Origin: Yersinia ruckeri ATCC 29473 | GTDB lineage: Bacteria > Pseudomonadota > Gammaproteobacteria > Enterobacterales > Enterobacteriaceae | Length of the DNA stretch: 64,000 nt | Assembly (NCBI RefSeq): GCF_000754815.1 | Contig: NZ_KN150747.1 | Location: 1,519,908-1,583,907 of the forward strand | Direction: 5' to 3' | Shown here: positions 1 through 8,965 of the stretch, one piece after another | Numbering within the stretch: the first letter of the stretch is position 1 | How the letters are laid out: each line of letters starts with the position of its first letter | The notes under the pieces: generated by a model | The model's input: the letters and a program-made list of their open reading frames with translations, nothing else | The model's database searches: none | Told to the model about the DNA's origin: nothing | Made by a program: the position numbers and the translations under genes

Positions 1-809
1 AGATTAAGGTCTAGAACAACCCGACCGATTGACGGTAAGCTCAGCATTTTTTTATGCCACCACAGCAGATTTTTGGCGGATTTCAACCACTGACGTACCG
101 CCAGCGCAGTCAATAGACCCGCCAGCAGTATCCATAGGCCAACGTCGCGTAATCCATCACTCAGCGAGATAAGAATGCGGGTAGAAAGTGGCAGAACTTG
201 CTGCATATGGATAAATTGCTCGACCACTTTGGGCACCACGGCGGTGAGTAGAATGGCCACTACGGCAATAGCAACCAACGTCAGCACCAGCGGATAAATC
301 AGCGCCTGTAGCATTTTGCTTTTTAACTTCTGACTCTGTTCAGCATTATCAGCCAGCCTTAATAACACCTTATCAAGATGACCGGATGCCTCGCCGGCCG
401 CGATCATGGTGCGAAACAGCGGCGTGAAAGTTTTTGGAAAACTGGCCAGTGCATCGGCCAACGGCAAACCTTCCAATATTTTATTGCGGACTTGTTCCAG
501 CAATGCACGATGGCGTGGTTTTTCACTTTGCTGCGCCAGCGCCTGCAAAGCTTCCTCCAACGGTAATGCAGCCGCGACCAGCGTCGACAATTGGCGGGTG
601 AGTAACACCAATTCGCTGCCGCTAATATTGTCCTGAGAACCCCTCCAGGGATGGGAAAGCGTGCGTGAGGTGCTGCTTTCCTGTGTCAGACTGATCAGCG
701 TCAATTGTTGCTCGCGCAATTGTGCCCGCGCGGCACGGGATGATTCTGCGCTGAGTGTCCCTCGGCATTTTTTCCCTTTATCTGTAACAGCCAAATAACG
801 GTACTGCAT
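1..809 (-). CDS. gspF: type II secretion inner-membrane platform protein GspF (partial, C-terminus outside window)
   Basis: GspF is the polytopic inner-membrane platform protein of the type II secretion system; it links the GspE ATPase to pseudopilus assembly. The reading frame runs open from an ATG at 809 to the window edge, giving about 269 codons of the roughly 400 expected, so the C-terminal third is missing. The N-terminus begins [14 protein letters not shown], followed by an early segment with the family phrase LLTRQLSTLVAAALPLEEAL and then GEASGHLDKVL and a long hydrophobic segment (ALIYPLVLTLVAIAVVAILL), all typical of the GspF/PilC family. The start overlaps the gspE stop by one base (TGATG), which indicates translational coupling. 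Assignment is confident from motifs and from its place after gspE. Confidence 0.93.
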   Translation of the reverse strand, partial: MQYRYLAVTDKGKKCRGTLSAESSRAARAQLREQQLTLISLTQESSTSRTLSHPWRGSQDNISGSELVLLTRQLSTLVAAALPLEEALQALAQQSEKPRHRALLEQVRNKILEGLPLADALASFPKTFTPLFRTMIAAGEASGHLDKVLLRLADNAEQSQKLKSKMLQALIYPLVLTLVAIAVVAILLTAVVPKVVEQFIHMQQVLPLSTRILISLSDGLRDVGLWILLAGLLTALAVRQWLKSAKNLLWWHKKMLSLPSIGRVVLDLN

Positions 810-2305
810 CATGGTTCAGTTGCTCTTGTTACGCGTAAGACTTCTTCAAGACTGGTGATTCCCGCCAGCACTTTCTCTATTCCGTCATGGCGAATAGTTT
901 GGGTTTGCCGATAAAGTTTCCTTTCTAATTCAACCTCGCTACATCCTTGTGAAATGGCTTCGCGTAATGAGTCTGTAACCTGCATCAGTTCATGTATGCC
1001 GGTACGGCCGCGATAGCCGGTGAAATTACAATGTTCGCAGCCTTCGGGATGATAAAGGCTATGTGTCCGATGATCGGATGGCGTAAAACCAAAGCGTTGC
1101 AAAAACTCGGCGCTGACCTGTTCTTGACGGCGGCAGTGTAGACAGAGTGTGCGCACCAGCCGCTGAGCCAGAACACCGATAAGGGAACTGCCGAGTAGAA
1201 ACGGCTCCACGCCCATATCACGTAAGCGGCCAATGGCACCGCTGGCGCTGTTGGTGTGCAAGGTGGAGAGCACCAAATGCCCAGTTAACGAAGCCTGTAC
1301 GGCAATTTGTGCGGTTTCGGTGTCGCGGATCTCACCAATCATGACGACATCAGGATCTTGCCGTAGGATCGCCCGTAGCCCACGGGCAAAAGTCATCTCT
1401 ACTTTGGGATTAACTTGAGTCTGGCCAATATTGTCCAGATCGTATTCGATGGGATCTTCTACCGTCATAATATTGAGTGACTGGTTATTTATCTGCTGAA
1501 GAGCCGCATAAAGCGTGGTACTTTTGCCCGATCCGGTCGGCCCCGTCACCAGAATAATACCGTGAGGCTGTGCCAGAATTTGACCAAATAGTTCACGCTT
1601 ATCTTCGGTCATACCCGAATGAGACAGGTCGAGTCGCACATTGTTTTTATCAAGCAAACGCATGACTACCCGTTCGCCGTGGTTTGACGGTAAGGTGGAA
1701 ACACGAATATCGATCGCCCGACCAGCAATACGCAAAGAGATTCGTCCATCCTGGGGTAAGCGTTTCTCAGCAATATCCAACTTGGCCATGACCTTAATTC
1801 GCGATACCAACAATGCCGCTAGTTGACGGGGGGGGGAAAGAATCTGGCGTAATTCACCATCAATGCGAAAACGAATGGCGAGTTGGCGTTCGAAAGGCTC
1901 GACGTGAATATCTGAGGCGCCTTCTTTAATCGCTTCCCCCAGCATTGCATTAATAAGGCGGATTATTGGTGCGCCATCATCACTGTCTAGTAGGTCATCA
2001 CTTTGTGGTAGCGCATCGACTAATTGATAAAAATCGATCTCGTTGCCCAGACTTTCCATCATTTGGCGGGCTTGATCGGAGTCTTGCTGATAGCGCGCCA
2101 CCATACATTGATCGAAAACTTCGTCACTGACGAGTTGCAACTGACAGTGCGGCAGAATCCGTCGGGCTTCCAGCAAGGCTTCCGGGCTGGTGGTTTGTCG
2201 AAACACCAGTTGTTCGCCGAAAGTCGGGTGTTGCTGATGCAACACCCCGTGCTGTTGTGCCCAAGCAAAAGGCAGTTGTGGCAGTGACGTCGATACTTGG
2301 CTCAT
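809..2305 (-). CDS. gspE: type II secretion ATPase GspE
   Basis: GspE is the cytoplasmic hexameric ATPase that powers pseudopilus assembly. About 498 residues, the usual length. Visible motifs are Walker A (GPTGSGKST, near residue 260), the Asp box and Walker B region ([14 protein letters not shown]), the His box ([12 protein letters not shown]), and the four-cysteine metal motif CLHC...CEHC typical of GspE. The N-terminal part is the GspL-binding domain. A GTG at 2308 overlaps the gspD stop by four bases, but the ATG at 2305 is better spaced from the AAGGGGG ribosome site and is preferred here; both give the same protein apart from one residue. It lies between gspD and gspF in a tightly packed operon. 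Confidence 0.95.
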   Translation of the reverse strand: MSQVSTSLPQLPFAWAQQHGVLHQQHPTFGEQLVFRQTTSPEALLEARRILPHCQLQLVSDEVFDQCMVARYQQDSDQARQMMESLGNEIDFYQLVDALPQSDDLLDSDDGAPIIRLINAMLGEAIKEGASDIHVEPFERQLAIRFRIDGELRQILSPPRQLAALLVSRIKVMAKLDIAEKRLPQDGRISLRIAGRAIDIRVSTLPSNHGERVVMRLLDKNNVRLDLSHSGMTEDKRELFGQILAQPHGIILVTGPTGSGKSTTLYAALQQINNQSLNIMTVEDPIEYDLDNIGQTQVNPKVEMTFARGLRAILRQDPDVVMIGEIRDTETAQIAVQASLTGHLVLSTLHTNSASGAIGRLRDMGVEPFLLGSSLIGVLAQRLVRTLCLHCRRQEQVSAEFLQRFGFTPSDHRTHSLYHPEGCEHCNFTGYRGRTGIHELMQVTDSLREAISQGCSEVELERKLYRQTQTIRHDGIEKVLAGITSLEEVLRVTRATEP

Positions 2306-4287
2306 CACGCCCCCTTGGTATAAAAGGAATCAACATCTTTTAGCAAATCGCTTAGAGAGCGACCATGGGACAGCGCCTTATCTAAATTTTCATTCACTCT
2401 CTGCCCGTTAGCACCTTTATCCGCGCCTTGTTCCTGGCGAAACTTATCGAGTTTTTGCTGACTGGCATCAATATAGCTGTCTTGCTCACGAATGATTGTC
2501 GGGCGAATAAACAGCATTAAATTTCGTTTAACCATTTTCTGCGAGGTTGAGCGGAACAAAAAACCAATGCCAGGAATATCGCCTAGCAGGGGAACCTTGC
2601 TGGTAATATCATGGCTGGTGCTATCCAGTAATCCACCCACCACGACAATATTGTTGCTCCCAACCATCACGGCATTTTTTACTGTGCGGGTATTGAAAGT
2701 CGCGCCAAGATCACCGGTTCCGCCCGGCGTTTTTTCGGCCACGCTGGAAACTTCCTGTTCAATTTCAAGCAACACGGAGTCGCCTTTATTGATTTGCGGT
2801 TTGACTTTTAATTTAATACCGACGCTTTTACGGTCTACTGTTCTGAAAATATTATCCCCAGTCGTGGTTTGGGAACCGGTCAGAATAGGAACTTCTTGAC
2901 CGACGCTGAATTCGGCTTCCATATTGTCAAGCGTGACAATACTCGGCGTTGCCAAAATATCGTTCTGACTATTCGTACGCAGTGCCGTAAACAGGCCACT
3001 CCAGTTACCACGATAAAACCCGGTTGCCAGACCCGCGACACCATTCAGTGAACTACCGATATTGTTAGCAGAGATAGAACTGGCCGATGCGCCGGTATCC
3101 GGGAAATTGCTTCCACCGCCATGACGGTTAAACCATTGCACGCCGAGATTCAGATCGTCATTGTCCTGAACTTCCACAATGATGGCTTCGACCAAGACTT
3201 GCGCCCGACGAATATCTAACTGAGTAATGACTTGTTCAAGATCACGCAGTAGGTCTGGCGCGGCATTGATAATGAGAGAGTTAGTCTGTGCGTCGGCTTT
3301 AATAACCACATTTTTTAGCATGGAAACGGCTGCTGTGGTTTGGCCTTTGCCTTCAGGTTGGTGGCTACTGACACCGCTGAGGACGTCCAACAGGCTTTCA
3401 GCCTTAGCAAATTTCAGATAAATAACTTTGGTATTACCGTGGATATCACCTTGTTTATCCAACTCTTGCACCGTATCGACCATTCGTTTGCGAACTTGCT
3501 CTTCGCCGCCGATCAATACTGAATTGGTGCGCTCGTCAGCGACAATTGTTGCCGACATCCTGCCGTTGGAATTTTTTCCGCTGCTTTTATGCAAGGATTC
3601 GGCAATACGAGCGACTTCAGTGGCTGAGGCATACTGCAATTTGATGGTTTCAACCGTATGATCACCGGCTTTATCCACATTTTTAATAATAGCGACCAAT
3701 TGATTAACCACTGCCGCCCGGCCCGTCAATAACAAGACATTTGACGGATCGTAGTGAACCACAGTACCGAAGGCAGCATCGTTTAACTGGCGCAATAAAG
3801 GAGCCAGTTCTTTGGCAGCAACGTTATGCAATGAAACCACGCGCATAACGACCTCATCACCTTCAACCGGGTTTTCACCTTCGATTAACGGAATGGCAGA
3901 ACCTTTGGCATTTTTGGCTGGGATAATCTTGATTACATCACCGGGCATATTGACCACGGTAAAACCATAAACTTCTAATACACTGAGGAAGAAGGGATAA
4001 TAGCGTTCAGGTTCCAGTTCCTGATAGCTGCGCACACTGATATTCCCTTTTACTGCCGGATCGATAATGGCGGTTTTATTCAGATTTTTACTGACGGTAT
4101 TGATAAACTCGTTAATATCCGTGTTCTTGAAGTTTACAGAAAACGTTTCTGCACGAGAATATGGTGCGTAAAGTGCATAGGTCAGGAGTAGCATGATCAC
4201 GCAGAAAGATAGCGTTCGACGGCTTGATTTATGGGCGCTACGATTAAAATTTAAGGATATATCGCGTTTAAATATCATTTTTTTCAT
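2305..4287 (-). CDS. gspD: type II secretion outer-membrane secretin GspD
   Basis: GspD forms the multimeric outer-membrane channel through which folded periplasmic proteins leave the cell. 660 residues, normal for the family. There is an N-terminal signal region ending near SRA-ET (residues 46-48), then the N0 domain ([17 protein letters not shown]), N1 to N3 repeats to about residue 345, and the secretin core with the signature [15 protein letters not shown] near residue 570. About 55 hydrophilic residues follow the core, consistent with an S domain bound by a pilotin, although no pilotin gene is visible here. A lysine-rich longer N-region precedes the hydrophobic part of the signal. It is downstream of gspC and overlaps gspE. 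Confidence 0.95.
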   Translation of the reverse strand: MKKMIFKRDISLNFNRSAHKSSRRTLSFCVIMLLLTYALYAPYSRAETFSVNFKNTDINEFINTVSKNLNKTAIIDPAVKGNISVRSYQELEPERYYPFFLSVLEVYGFTVVNMPGDVIKIIPAKNAKGSAIPLIEGENPVEGDEVVMRVVSLHNVAAKELAPLLRQLNDAAFGTVVHYDPSNVLLLTGRAAVVNQLVAIIKNVDKAGDHTVETIKLQYASATEVARIAESLHKSSGKNSNGRMSATIVADERTNSVLIGGEEQVRKRMVDTVQELDKQGDIHGNTKVIYLKFAKAESLLDVLSGVSSHQPEGKGQTTAAVSMLKNVVIKADAQTNSLIINAAPDLLRDLEQVITQLDIRRAQVLVEAIIVEVQDNDDLNLGVQWFNRHGGGSNFPDTGASASSISANNIGSSLNGVAGLATGFYRGNWSGLFTALRTNSQNDILATPSIVTLDNMEAEFSVGQEVPILTGSQTTTGDNIFRTVDRKSVGIKLKVKPQINKGDSVLLEIEQEVSSVAEKTPGGTGDLGATFNTRTVKNAVMVGSNNIVVVGGLLDSTSHDITSKVPLLGDIPGIGFLFRSTSQKMVKRNLMLFIRPTIIREQDSYIDASQQKLDKFRQEQGADKGANGQRVNENLDKALSHGRSLSDLLKDVDSFYTKGA

Positions 4288-4322
4288 CTTTAATCTAATA
4301 GTAAGAGTAAGGCCAGCTAACG

Positions 4323-4850
4323 CTAATTCAATAACAGAGATTCGTAATTTCCCTGATGATTAATGATGACGCGATCGCCAAAAATCTTTACTACCTCGGC
4401 ATGGTTTTCTGGTAGTTTATCGCCCTGGCTATATGACTGTTGGCGTTTGTTTTTTTCAATAATAGCTATGCTCTTTTCACGTACTGTACTGCTCAATATT
4501 CCTACCAGGCTAACTGCCAATTTGCTATTGGGAGCCTGAAATAATAATGGGTCATCGTAAGATAAATTACCCACACGAAAAGGAGATGGATAAGAGTTTA
4601 TTGATTTAGATGAGAATAAATTCAACTGTTCCAATCCGGGAATATCTGGCTCTCGTGCGTTTTTCTTATTTTCTGGGAGCACTGGCATCGCTGCATCGGT
4701 TGGTTCAATAGACAACCAAAGTGGAATGACATGATGCTCTATGCGCAGCATAATCAGAATGAAAAGCAGTAAACCGACAAAAGTGTTTATCACTGTGTGG
4801 TTTAAGTACTTTGTCAAAACAGATGAACGAAAATAATTGTGTATAATCAA
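4323..4850 (-). CDS. gspC: type II secretion protein GspC, short form without PDZ domain
   Basis: GspC is a bitopic inner-membrane protein that connects the platform with the secretin. The 175-residue product has one transmembrane segment near residues 22-40 (TFVGLLLFILIML), a linker rich in Pro, Asn and Lys, and a C-terminal HR-type domain: ALAVSLVGILSSTVREKSIA is approximated by residues 109-128, followed by GDKLPENHAEVVKIFGDRVI, which is the usual HR beta-sheet pattern. It stops immediately after HR, so the PDZ or coiled-coil domain of longer GspC proteins (about 270 residues) is absent. The start is a TTG at 4850 with a poor ribosome site, possibly coupled to the regulator gene 15 bases upstream. 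Identity rests on position before gspD plus the HR pattern. Confidence 0.85.
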   Translation of the reverse strand: MIIHNYFRSSVLTKYLNHTVINTFVGLLLFILIMLRIEHHVIPLWLSIEPTDAAMPVLPENKKNAREPDIPGLEQLNLFSSKSINSYPSPFRVGNLSYDDPLLFQAPNSKLAVSLVGILSSTVREKSIAIIEKNKRQQSYSQGDKLPENHAEVVKIFGDRVIINHQGNYESLLLN

Positions 4851-4864
4851 ATTAAGACCATTAA

Positions 4865-5347
4865 TTAAGGTGTGAAAAAGGAACGGCCAAGGTTAAAAAT
4901 TCGGGTTAGCGTCGAATTAAGGTGGCTTTTTCGTACTGTATTATTTCCTTTTTTCTTACGCTGATTTATTTTTTGGCTAAAATGAAGGCTATTGGTAGTC
5001 AATAAACTTTCGTTCAATTTAAGACCATAATTAGGGATGGTGACAATTAACTCTCCAGCAATATTGTAGCGTTGCAATAATGCTCGCAACTGAAAGATTA
5101 GTTGATGGTAATTATTATCACTTATCCGTTGATGGTTTTCGTACCACACCAGATTAATGATTTGTCGTTTACAATTAATCCCTTTAAGTAAGGCAACTAA
5201 AAGTCTTTTCTGTCCTTCATTCAACGAGATGGTTTGTTGGCAACTGTTGATAACTAGCTTATTTAGCGAACACTGTAAGGTGAAAATATCTTTATAAGTG
5301 AGGGTCTCATCGCTAAGTAATTGGATACATTCCTCTCGCATTAACAT
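4865..5347 (-). CDS. winged-helix (OmpR/ToxR-type) DNA-binding protein heading the T2SS operon
   Basis: A 160-residue protein with a Trans_reg_C-like winged helix. Residues about 40-115 carry the family pattern: LNEGQKRLLVALLKG, then RQIINLVW, then ISDNNYHQLIFQLRALLQ (recognition helix region) and IVTIPNYGLKL (wing, compare the usual T-x-x-x-x-GY). There is no receiver domain in front and no membrane segment behind; the last 45 residues are basic (QKINQRKKKGNN). It sits 15 bases upstream of gspC on the same strand, so it is probably the first gene of the secretion operon and may regulate it. Start ATG at 5347 has GAGGAT about 10 bases upstream. No gene name is recognised; the function is inferred from fold and position. 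Confidence 0.75.
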   Translation of the reverse strand: MLMREECIQLLSDETLTYKDIFTLQCSLNKLVINSCQQTISLNEGQKRLLVALLKGINCKRQIINLVWYENHQRISDNNYHQLIFQLRALLQRYNIAGELIVTIPNYGLKLNESLLTTNSLHFSQKINQRKKKGNNTVRKSHLNSTLTRIFNLGRSFFTP

Positions 5348-5600
5348 GTTTTTACATCCTCAACTTGTACATTAAATTTAATGTTTTTATGATTTAATTC
5401 TAGGTGCGCAGTATGCCTTGCATTTTACGCTCAGGCACCCAGCGCTATCTCTCTGTGATAGAGAGTTGTCTTAAAATGGATTTTTTTCTTGCTCCATTTA
5501 ATAGAACGAAATTAAGTTAACTGATTGATTTTAATTGAATATATTTAACATTCAATTCATCTTAATCCGTAAGAGAGTCTTAGTGATAAACTAATCATTT

Positions 5601-6110
5601 CTAAAGAGACATACGGCGGAGTACTTTTTTACCACACAATTCATGTTTAACCACTGCTGCTATATGTAGCACTATCAATGTACCCAGCGTAGCGCAAGAA
5701 AAGACATGGACAGTGTTAAACATTCCGGTAAGAGATAAGTCATGAATAGGTTGTGGAATAATGAAAAGATCAAAAACATTGATATCTCTTTCCATCATAA
5801 GAACACCGGTAATCAAGACTAACGTGATATTCAGATAAAGAAGAAAATGCACAAAATGTGCTATGAATCTGGTGAGTGAGTTGGTATTAATCTCTTCCGG
5901 ATTTTCTGATGTAAAGTAAAAATAAATTCGGATAATAAAGACAGGGATAAGTAATGTTGTTAGTGAAACATTGATAAATGCGGTCAGAGTTTTTAACTCA
6001 TCCGAAACATTAAATAGGCCAACATAAAAGCCGGTTACTGTAGCCCAAATGATCACAACAGCAGAAATCCAGTGTAATATCACCTGCTGCCAGGAATAAT
6101 TTTTCTTCAT
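5601..6110 (-). CDS. cytochrome b561 family di-haem membrane protein
   Basis: A 169-residue inner-membrane protein of the bacterial cytochrome b561 family (CybB/YodB type), which binds two b haems and can accept electrons from quinol or superoxide. Four hydrophobic helices are seen at about residues 10-30, 45-67, 84-106 and 132-154. Expected haem-ligand histidines are present: H13 in the first helix (VILHWISA), the pair in RFIAHFVHFLLY, and H135/H151 in VHVFSC and LIVLHIAAVVKH. The start ATG at 6110 has an AGGAAA ribosome site. It is 250 bases upstream of the T2SS regulator on the same strand, but whether they share a transcript cannot be told. The physiological donor and acceptor are unknown. 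Confidence 0.83.
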   Translation of the reverse strand: MKKNYSWQQVILHWISAVVIIWATVTGFYVGLFNVSDELKTLTAFINVSLTTLLIPVFIIRIYFYFTSENPEEINTNSLTRFIAHFVHFLLYLNITLVLITGVLMMERDINVFDLFIIPQPIHDLSLTGMFNTVHVFSCATLGTLIVLHIAAVVKHELCGKKVLRRMSL

Positions 6111-6732
6111 TTAATTTCCTATTAGAATTAATAGTATGGGGTTGTATAACTCGTTTTTCGCTTTACCCGTCAAAAAAAATTGCCCTATACAAGCGGCAAT
6201 GAGGGCGTTAACTGGACTAATAAGCGGTAAAGATAATAATAGTAATAACTGACTTTCCGCTTTTGGAGCGAGTGTTACCTGATTACTACTTAGAAATATA
6301 GGCAATAAAAATAAACAGCGTTGTTAGATATTAATTCACATTGCTATATTCTGAATGTAGTCTAATAGGAATAGTTGCAAAATGTAATTGGGTGCACTCT
6401 CCAATTGTTGTGGGAGTTATCTTACTCGTCATGTTTTGACTTAACGTGGTAGCTATGTAATAAAACATCACTGATGTGTTTTTAAACTTATCTATTTCAC
6501 TATGCTGAAAATATTATTGTTAACATATCCGTCAATATTTTTTGACAATCATTATCAGAAGATTGACCTCTATTCTACCGGATTGGGCTTTTATGCTGTT
6601 TAGTTGATGTAATCTAAAAATTATAGAGTGAGCGCTCTTACACCTCTAGAGTTATTGGCTATCGGTAGCAAGTATGTTTGATATTGCTCCACGATTTTCT
6701 GGTGACTAACCGCTAATGATAAGAGGCCGTCT
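6111..6732. other. AT-rich intergenic region with no convincing gene
   Basis: About 620 bases between the cytochrome b561 gene and the divergent 136-aa gene. The only minus-strand open frame (6111-6305) begins with TTG and has no ribosome site, and is hydrophobic low-complexity sequence, so it is not called. The stretch presumably carries promoters for both flanking genes. One Fur-like match is listed separately. Confidence 0.5.
6538..6556. promoter_or_regulatory. possible Fur box
   Basis: The 19-mer TTTTTTGACAATCATTATC matches the enterobacterial Fur consensus at 14 of 19 positions by eye, with the right half (AATCATTATC) perfect and the left half poor. It is about 177 bases upstream of the 136-aa gene. 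AT-rich background makes a chance match possible. Confidence 0.3.
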
Positions 6733-7143
6733 ATGAGTAACCATATAATTACGCCATCCCCTGTAAAACTGATTAGCTTCGCAAAGCTAAGCCAACATCA
6801 TCAAGATAATGACTCTCGCGGAGAAATAAGACGGTCGGGCCTCAGTGTCAAGATGATAAGTCCCCCATTTAATGTTAGCGACAGCCAGCATAATCTAGAG
6901 ACTGCTGTGAACCGCTATGGAAGAGAGGGCCTTAAAAATGTCAAAAATGAAAAATCAGAAAGCGAGAATTTCATTCCTGGCATGGTGGTAGAAGAGACGA
7001 AAACGGGTGGGTTGAAAGTCAATATTTTGATGGGCTCAGTTCCGGCTGAATCTAACTCTAACGTGCAAAAGACGGCACCTGAATGGGGACAAAAATTTGC
7101 TGAAGTTAATAACTGTAAACTTAAATGGGAGATGGTCAACTAG
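6733..7143 (+). CDS. hypothetical protein, 136 aa
   Basis: I do not recognise this protein. It has an ATG start with AAGAGG about 6-11 bases upstream, so translation is likely. The product is hydrophilic, rich in Ser, Asn and Lys, with no signal peptide and no membrane segment. The N-terminus is SNHIITPSPVKLISFAKLSQ, a Ser/Pro-containing flexible start; a central charged stretch (KNVKNEKSESEN) is followed by a short beta-like part (GMVVEETKTGGLKVNILMG). A strong inverted repeat lies just after the stop. It is the only plus-strand gene in the left accessory block and points away from the secretion operon. Base composition is AT-rich like its neighbours. It could be a secreted or regulatory protein, but no function is supported. 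Confidence 0.6.
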   Translation: MSNHIITPSPVKLISFAKLSQHHQDNDSRGEIRRSGLSVKMISPPFNVSDSQHNLETAVNRYGREGLKNVKNEKSESENFIPGMVVEETKTGGLKVNILMGSVPAESNSNVQKTAPEWGQKFAEVNNCKLKWEMVN

Positions 7144-7213
7144 CGATAATACCGATCTTTCTTGCTGCGAATTACATCGTAGTACAGATTTATTCGTTAA
7201 TAAGTAGAAGTAT

Positions 7214-7258
7214 TAACTCGGCGTCTGGCCGTGGTTATTAGAGCCAGACGCTGAGTTA
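7214..7258. terminator. hairpin between convergent genes
   Basis: A long inverted repeat (TAACTC-G-GCGTCTGGC pairing with GCCAGACGC-T-GAGTTA, one mismatch, 12-base loop) lies between the convergent 136-aa gene and the DUF1996 gene. On the plus strand a CGTTTTTTATT run follows about 7 bases later. It probably terminates transcription from the plus-strand gene and perhaps both. Confidence 0.6.
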
Positions 7259-7270
7259 TCCTACCGTTTT

Positions 7271-8779
7271 TTATTGTTTATCTTCATTCCAACCCGGAGA
7301 TGTCATATCCTGCTTGCTTTCAAAATACAGGAATGCGGGTTTACTTCCTTCTTGAGAACCCAGGCGTGTTTCGATATTTTTATCATCTGTGTTTACACAG
7401 AATGAAATTTCACTCTGGCCTTTTTCCCAAGCGGCTTTCACCACATTGGCAATACTTTCCGAATTTCGATACATGGCATTACCAGACCAACCCATCCAAG
7501 ATCTCGCCACCCATTTCCCTGAACAAGAAGGGGCATTTTCCTGAGTAATTCCATACTCATCCCAATCATTGCTGGTTTCATAGAAATAGAGCATATGCTG
7601 TTCTTTAGACGCAACATTCGCGCCATAAAAATGGATATAGATATCTTTATAGGGAAGATCTTCGACGACAGATTTGTCTGGCACATTGAATTTAAGATAA
7701 GCAACTTTCTGCTGCTCAGGTGACTGTCCCTTTCCTTTCTTTATCAGCATGCTATCTGCATCACCAAAACGAGACGTCGCATAATCACCACCGCGAACAT
7801 AACTGTCTGCGCTAGTTGGAAAGGCAGTGAACGGGATGTTCTTGTCACATTTTCTTTCCTGATTCAAACAGTTATCAACGACATACTCTATTGCATCCTC
7901 TTTCCATCCATTAAAGAAATCAGCGTGGGCAGTGTAAAGACTACCCCATTTTGGGATCGCCTGACCTTTTACCATCTCAGGATTCATCGATAATTTAAGT
8001 GCCGAAATATCGGTGTTTTTGGGTAGATGGTAGCCAATATTCATTTGTAGCTGTGGTATTTTTACCGGATAGTCTGACGGACAGACGCCGTTGATATCAT
8101 GAACCGCATTTCTTGGCCCGTGGTGCGGCGGTTTGATGTTTTTGCCATCCCAGCAGTTTGGGAAGCTAAATGAAAGACTAAATAGCGTATTTTCACCGTC
8201 ATAAAGTGGGCAAGATGCCGGAGGGTCATTGTAGTAAGTGCCCCCGTTTTTATTAATGTGACATAGATAGGATACTCCCGGTTTAGAGCGGGTACTTTCA
8301 TGTTCGCCAATCATTAACTGTAAACCTGCCGGGAATGGGACAACCGGATAGCGAATGTCGGTATTGCGATAATAGGTTTTCATCATCGACGGTTTGATGA
8401 TTTCGCCGGTACTGGTGTTCAGCATCTGTGGTGACCAGTAGGCTGAGCTGTCCGCTCTTGAAGTACAGGTTGTTTCGGGGGTGGCATGTAAATCACCAAC
8501 GGTAGTAAAGGCATCAGTTTCTTTATTACCGTAAAAATCATGTACCATTGATTCTCCCGGCAGTCCAAACGCCATCATCGGGTCATCAGGCAAGGTGTGG
8601 GATAAACCACATTCTACGTTGAATATTCCCCATTTGGTTGGCGTTTTTTGCTGGGCATTAATAGTGGGTTTGTCACTATTCTGATGGGCAACAACAGTGG
8701 CTATTGCATGACCACTTACACTACCAATGAGTAAACTTCCTGATATAAGTAATAGCTTTTTTCTTGCCTGATATTTCAT
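7271..8779 (-). CDS. secreted DUF1996 protein with C-terminal DNRLRE/CBM96-like domain; candidate T2SS substrate
   Basis: A 502-residue exported protein. The signal peptide is clear (KYQARKKLLLISGSLLIG...GHA-IA). Residues about 45-280 fit DUF1996: GIFNVECGLSHTLPDDPMM, then the HDFYGN motif, TTCTSRADSSAYWSPQML, YYRNTD and FPNCWDG. The last 190 residues look like a DNRLRE/CBM96 beta-sandwich: DSYVRGGDYATSRFGDAD, VAYLKFNVPD, NDWDEYGITQENAPSCSG. Six or more cysteines suggest periplasmic disulfides. I chose the ATG at 8779 because AGGG lies 5 bases upstream and the signal peptide then starts cleanly; a longer frame from 8824 has no ribosome site. No catalytic function is established for DUF1996. 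Export plus closeness to gsp genes suggests secretion by that system, which is inference. Confidence 0.8.
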   Translation of the reverse strand: MKYQARKKLLLISGSLLIGSVSGHAIATVVAHQNSDKPTINAQQKTPTKWGIFNVECGLSHTLPDDPMMAFGLPGESMVHDFYGNKETDAFTTVGDLHATPETTCTSRADSSAYWSPQMLNTSTGEIIKPSMMKTYYRNTDIRYPVVPFPAGLQLMIGEHESTRSKPGVSYLCHINKNGGTYYNDPPASCPLYDGENTLFSLSFSFPNCWDGKNIKPPHHGPRNAVHDINGVCPSDYPVKIPQLQMNIGYHLPKNTDISALKLSMNPEMVKGQAIPKWGSLYTAHADFFNGWKEDAIEYVVDNCLNQERKCDKNIPFTAFPTSADSYVRGGDYATSRFGDADSMLIKKGKGQSPEQQKVAYLKFNVPDKSVVEDLPYKDIYIHFYGANVASKEQHMLYFYETSNDWDEYGITQENAPSCSGKWVARSWMGWSGNAMYRNSESIANVVKAAWEKGQSEISFCVNTDDKNIETRLGSQEGSKPAFLYFESKQDMTSPGWNEDKQ

Positions 8780-8899
8780 CATAACCCTGTTTAAAGAGAC
8801 GAATAGAATATGACTATTCTCCATTTCATACGGATAAATGCCCGTGAGAAAAGGTTAAAAACTGGGTTATGTTCTTAAAATAAGCTCGACTAAGGACTT

Positions 8900-8932
8900 A
8901 AAAAAACTCCCAACAAATATCTTGTCAGGAGT
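8900..8932 (-). terminator. fumA terminator
   Basis: Read on the minus strand, ACTCCTGACAA pairs with TTGTTGGGAGT (two mismatches) and is followed by seven T residues. It lies 34 bases after the fumA stop. Confidence 0.7.
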
Positions 8933-8965
8933 CAGTTAACGCTCGGGCAGGTCGTTACGATTGAT

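Noticed and set aside
6111-6305. Minus-strand 64-codon hydrophobic frame directly upstream of the b561 gene
   Set aside because: TTG start, no ribosome site, leucine-rich low-complexity translation; most likely chance in AT-rich DNA.
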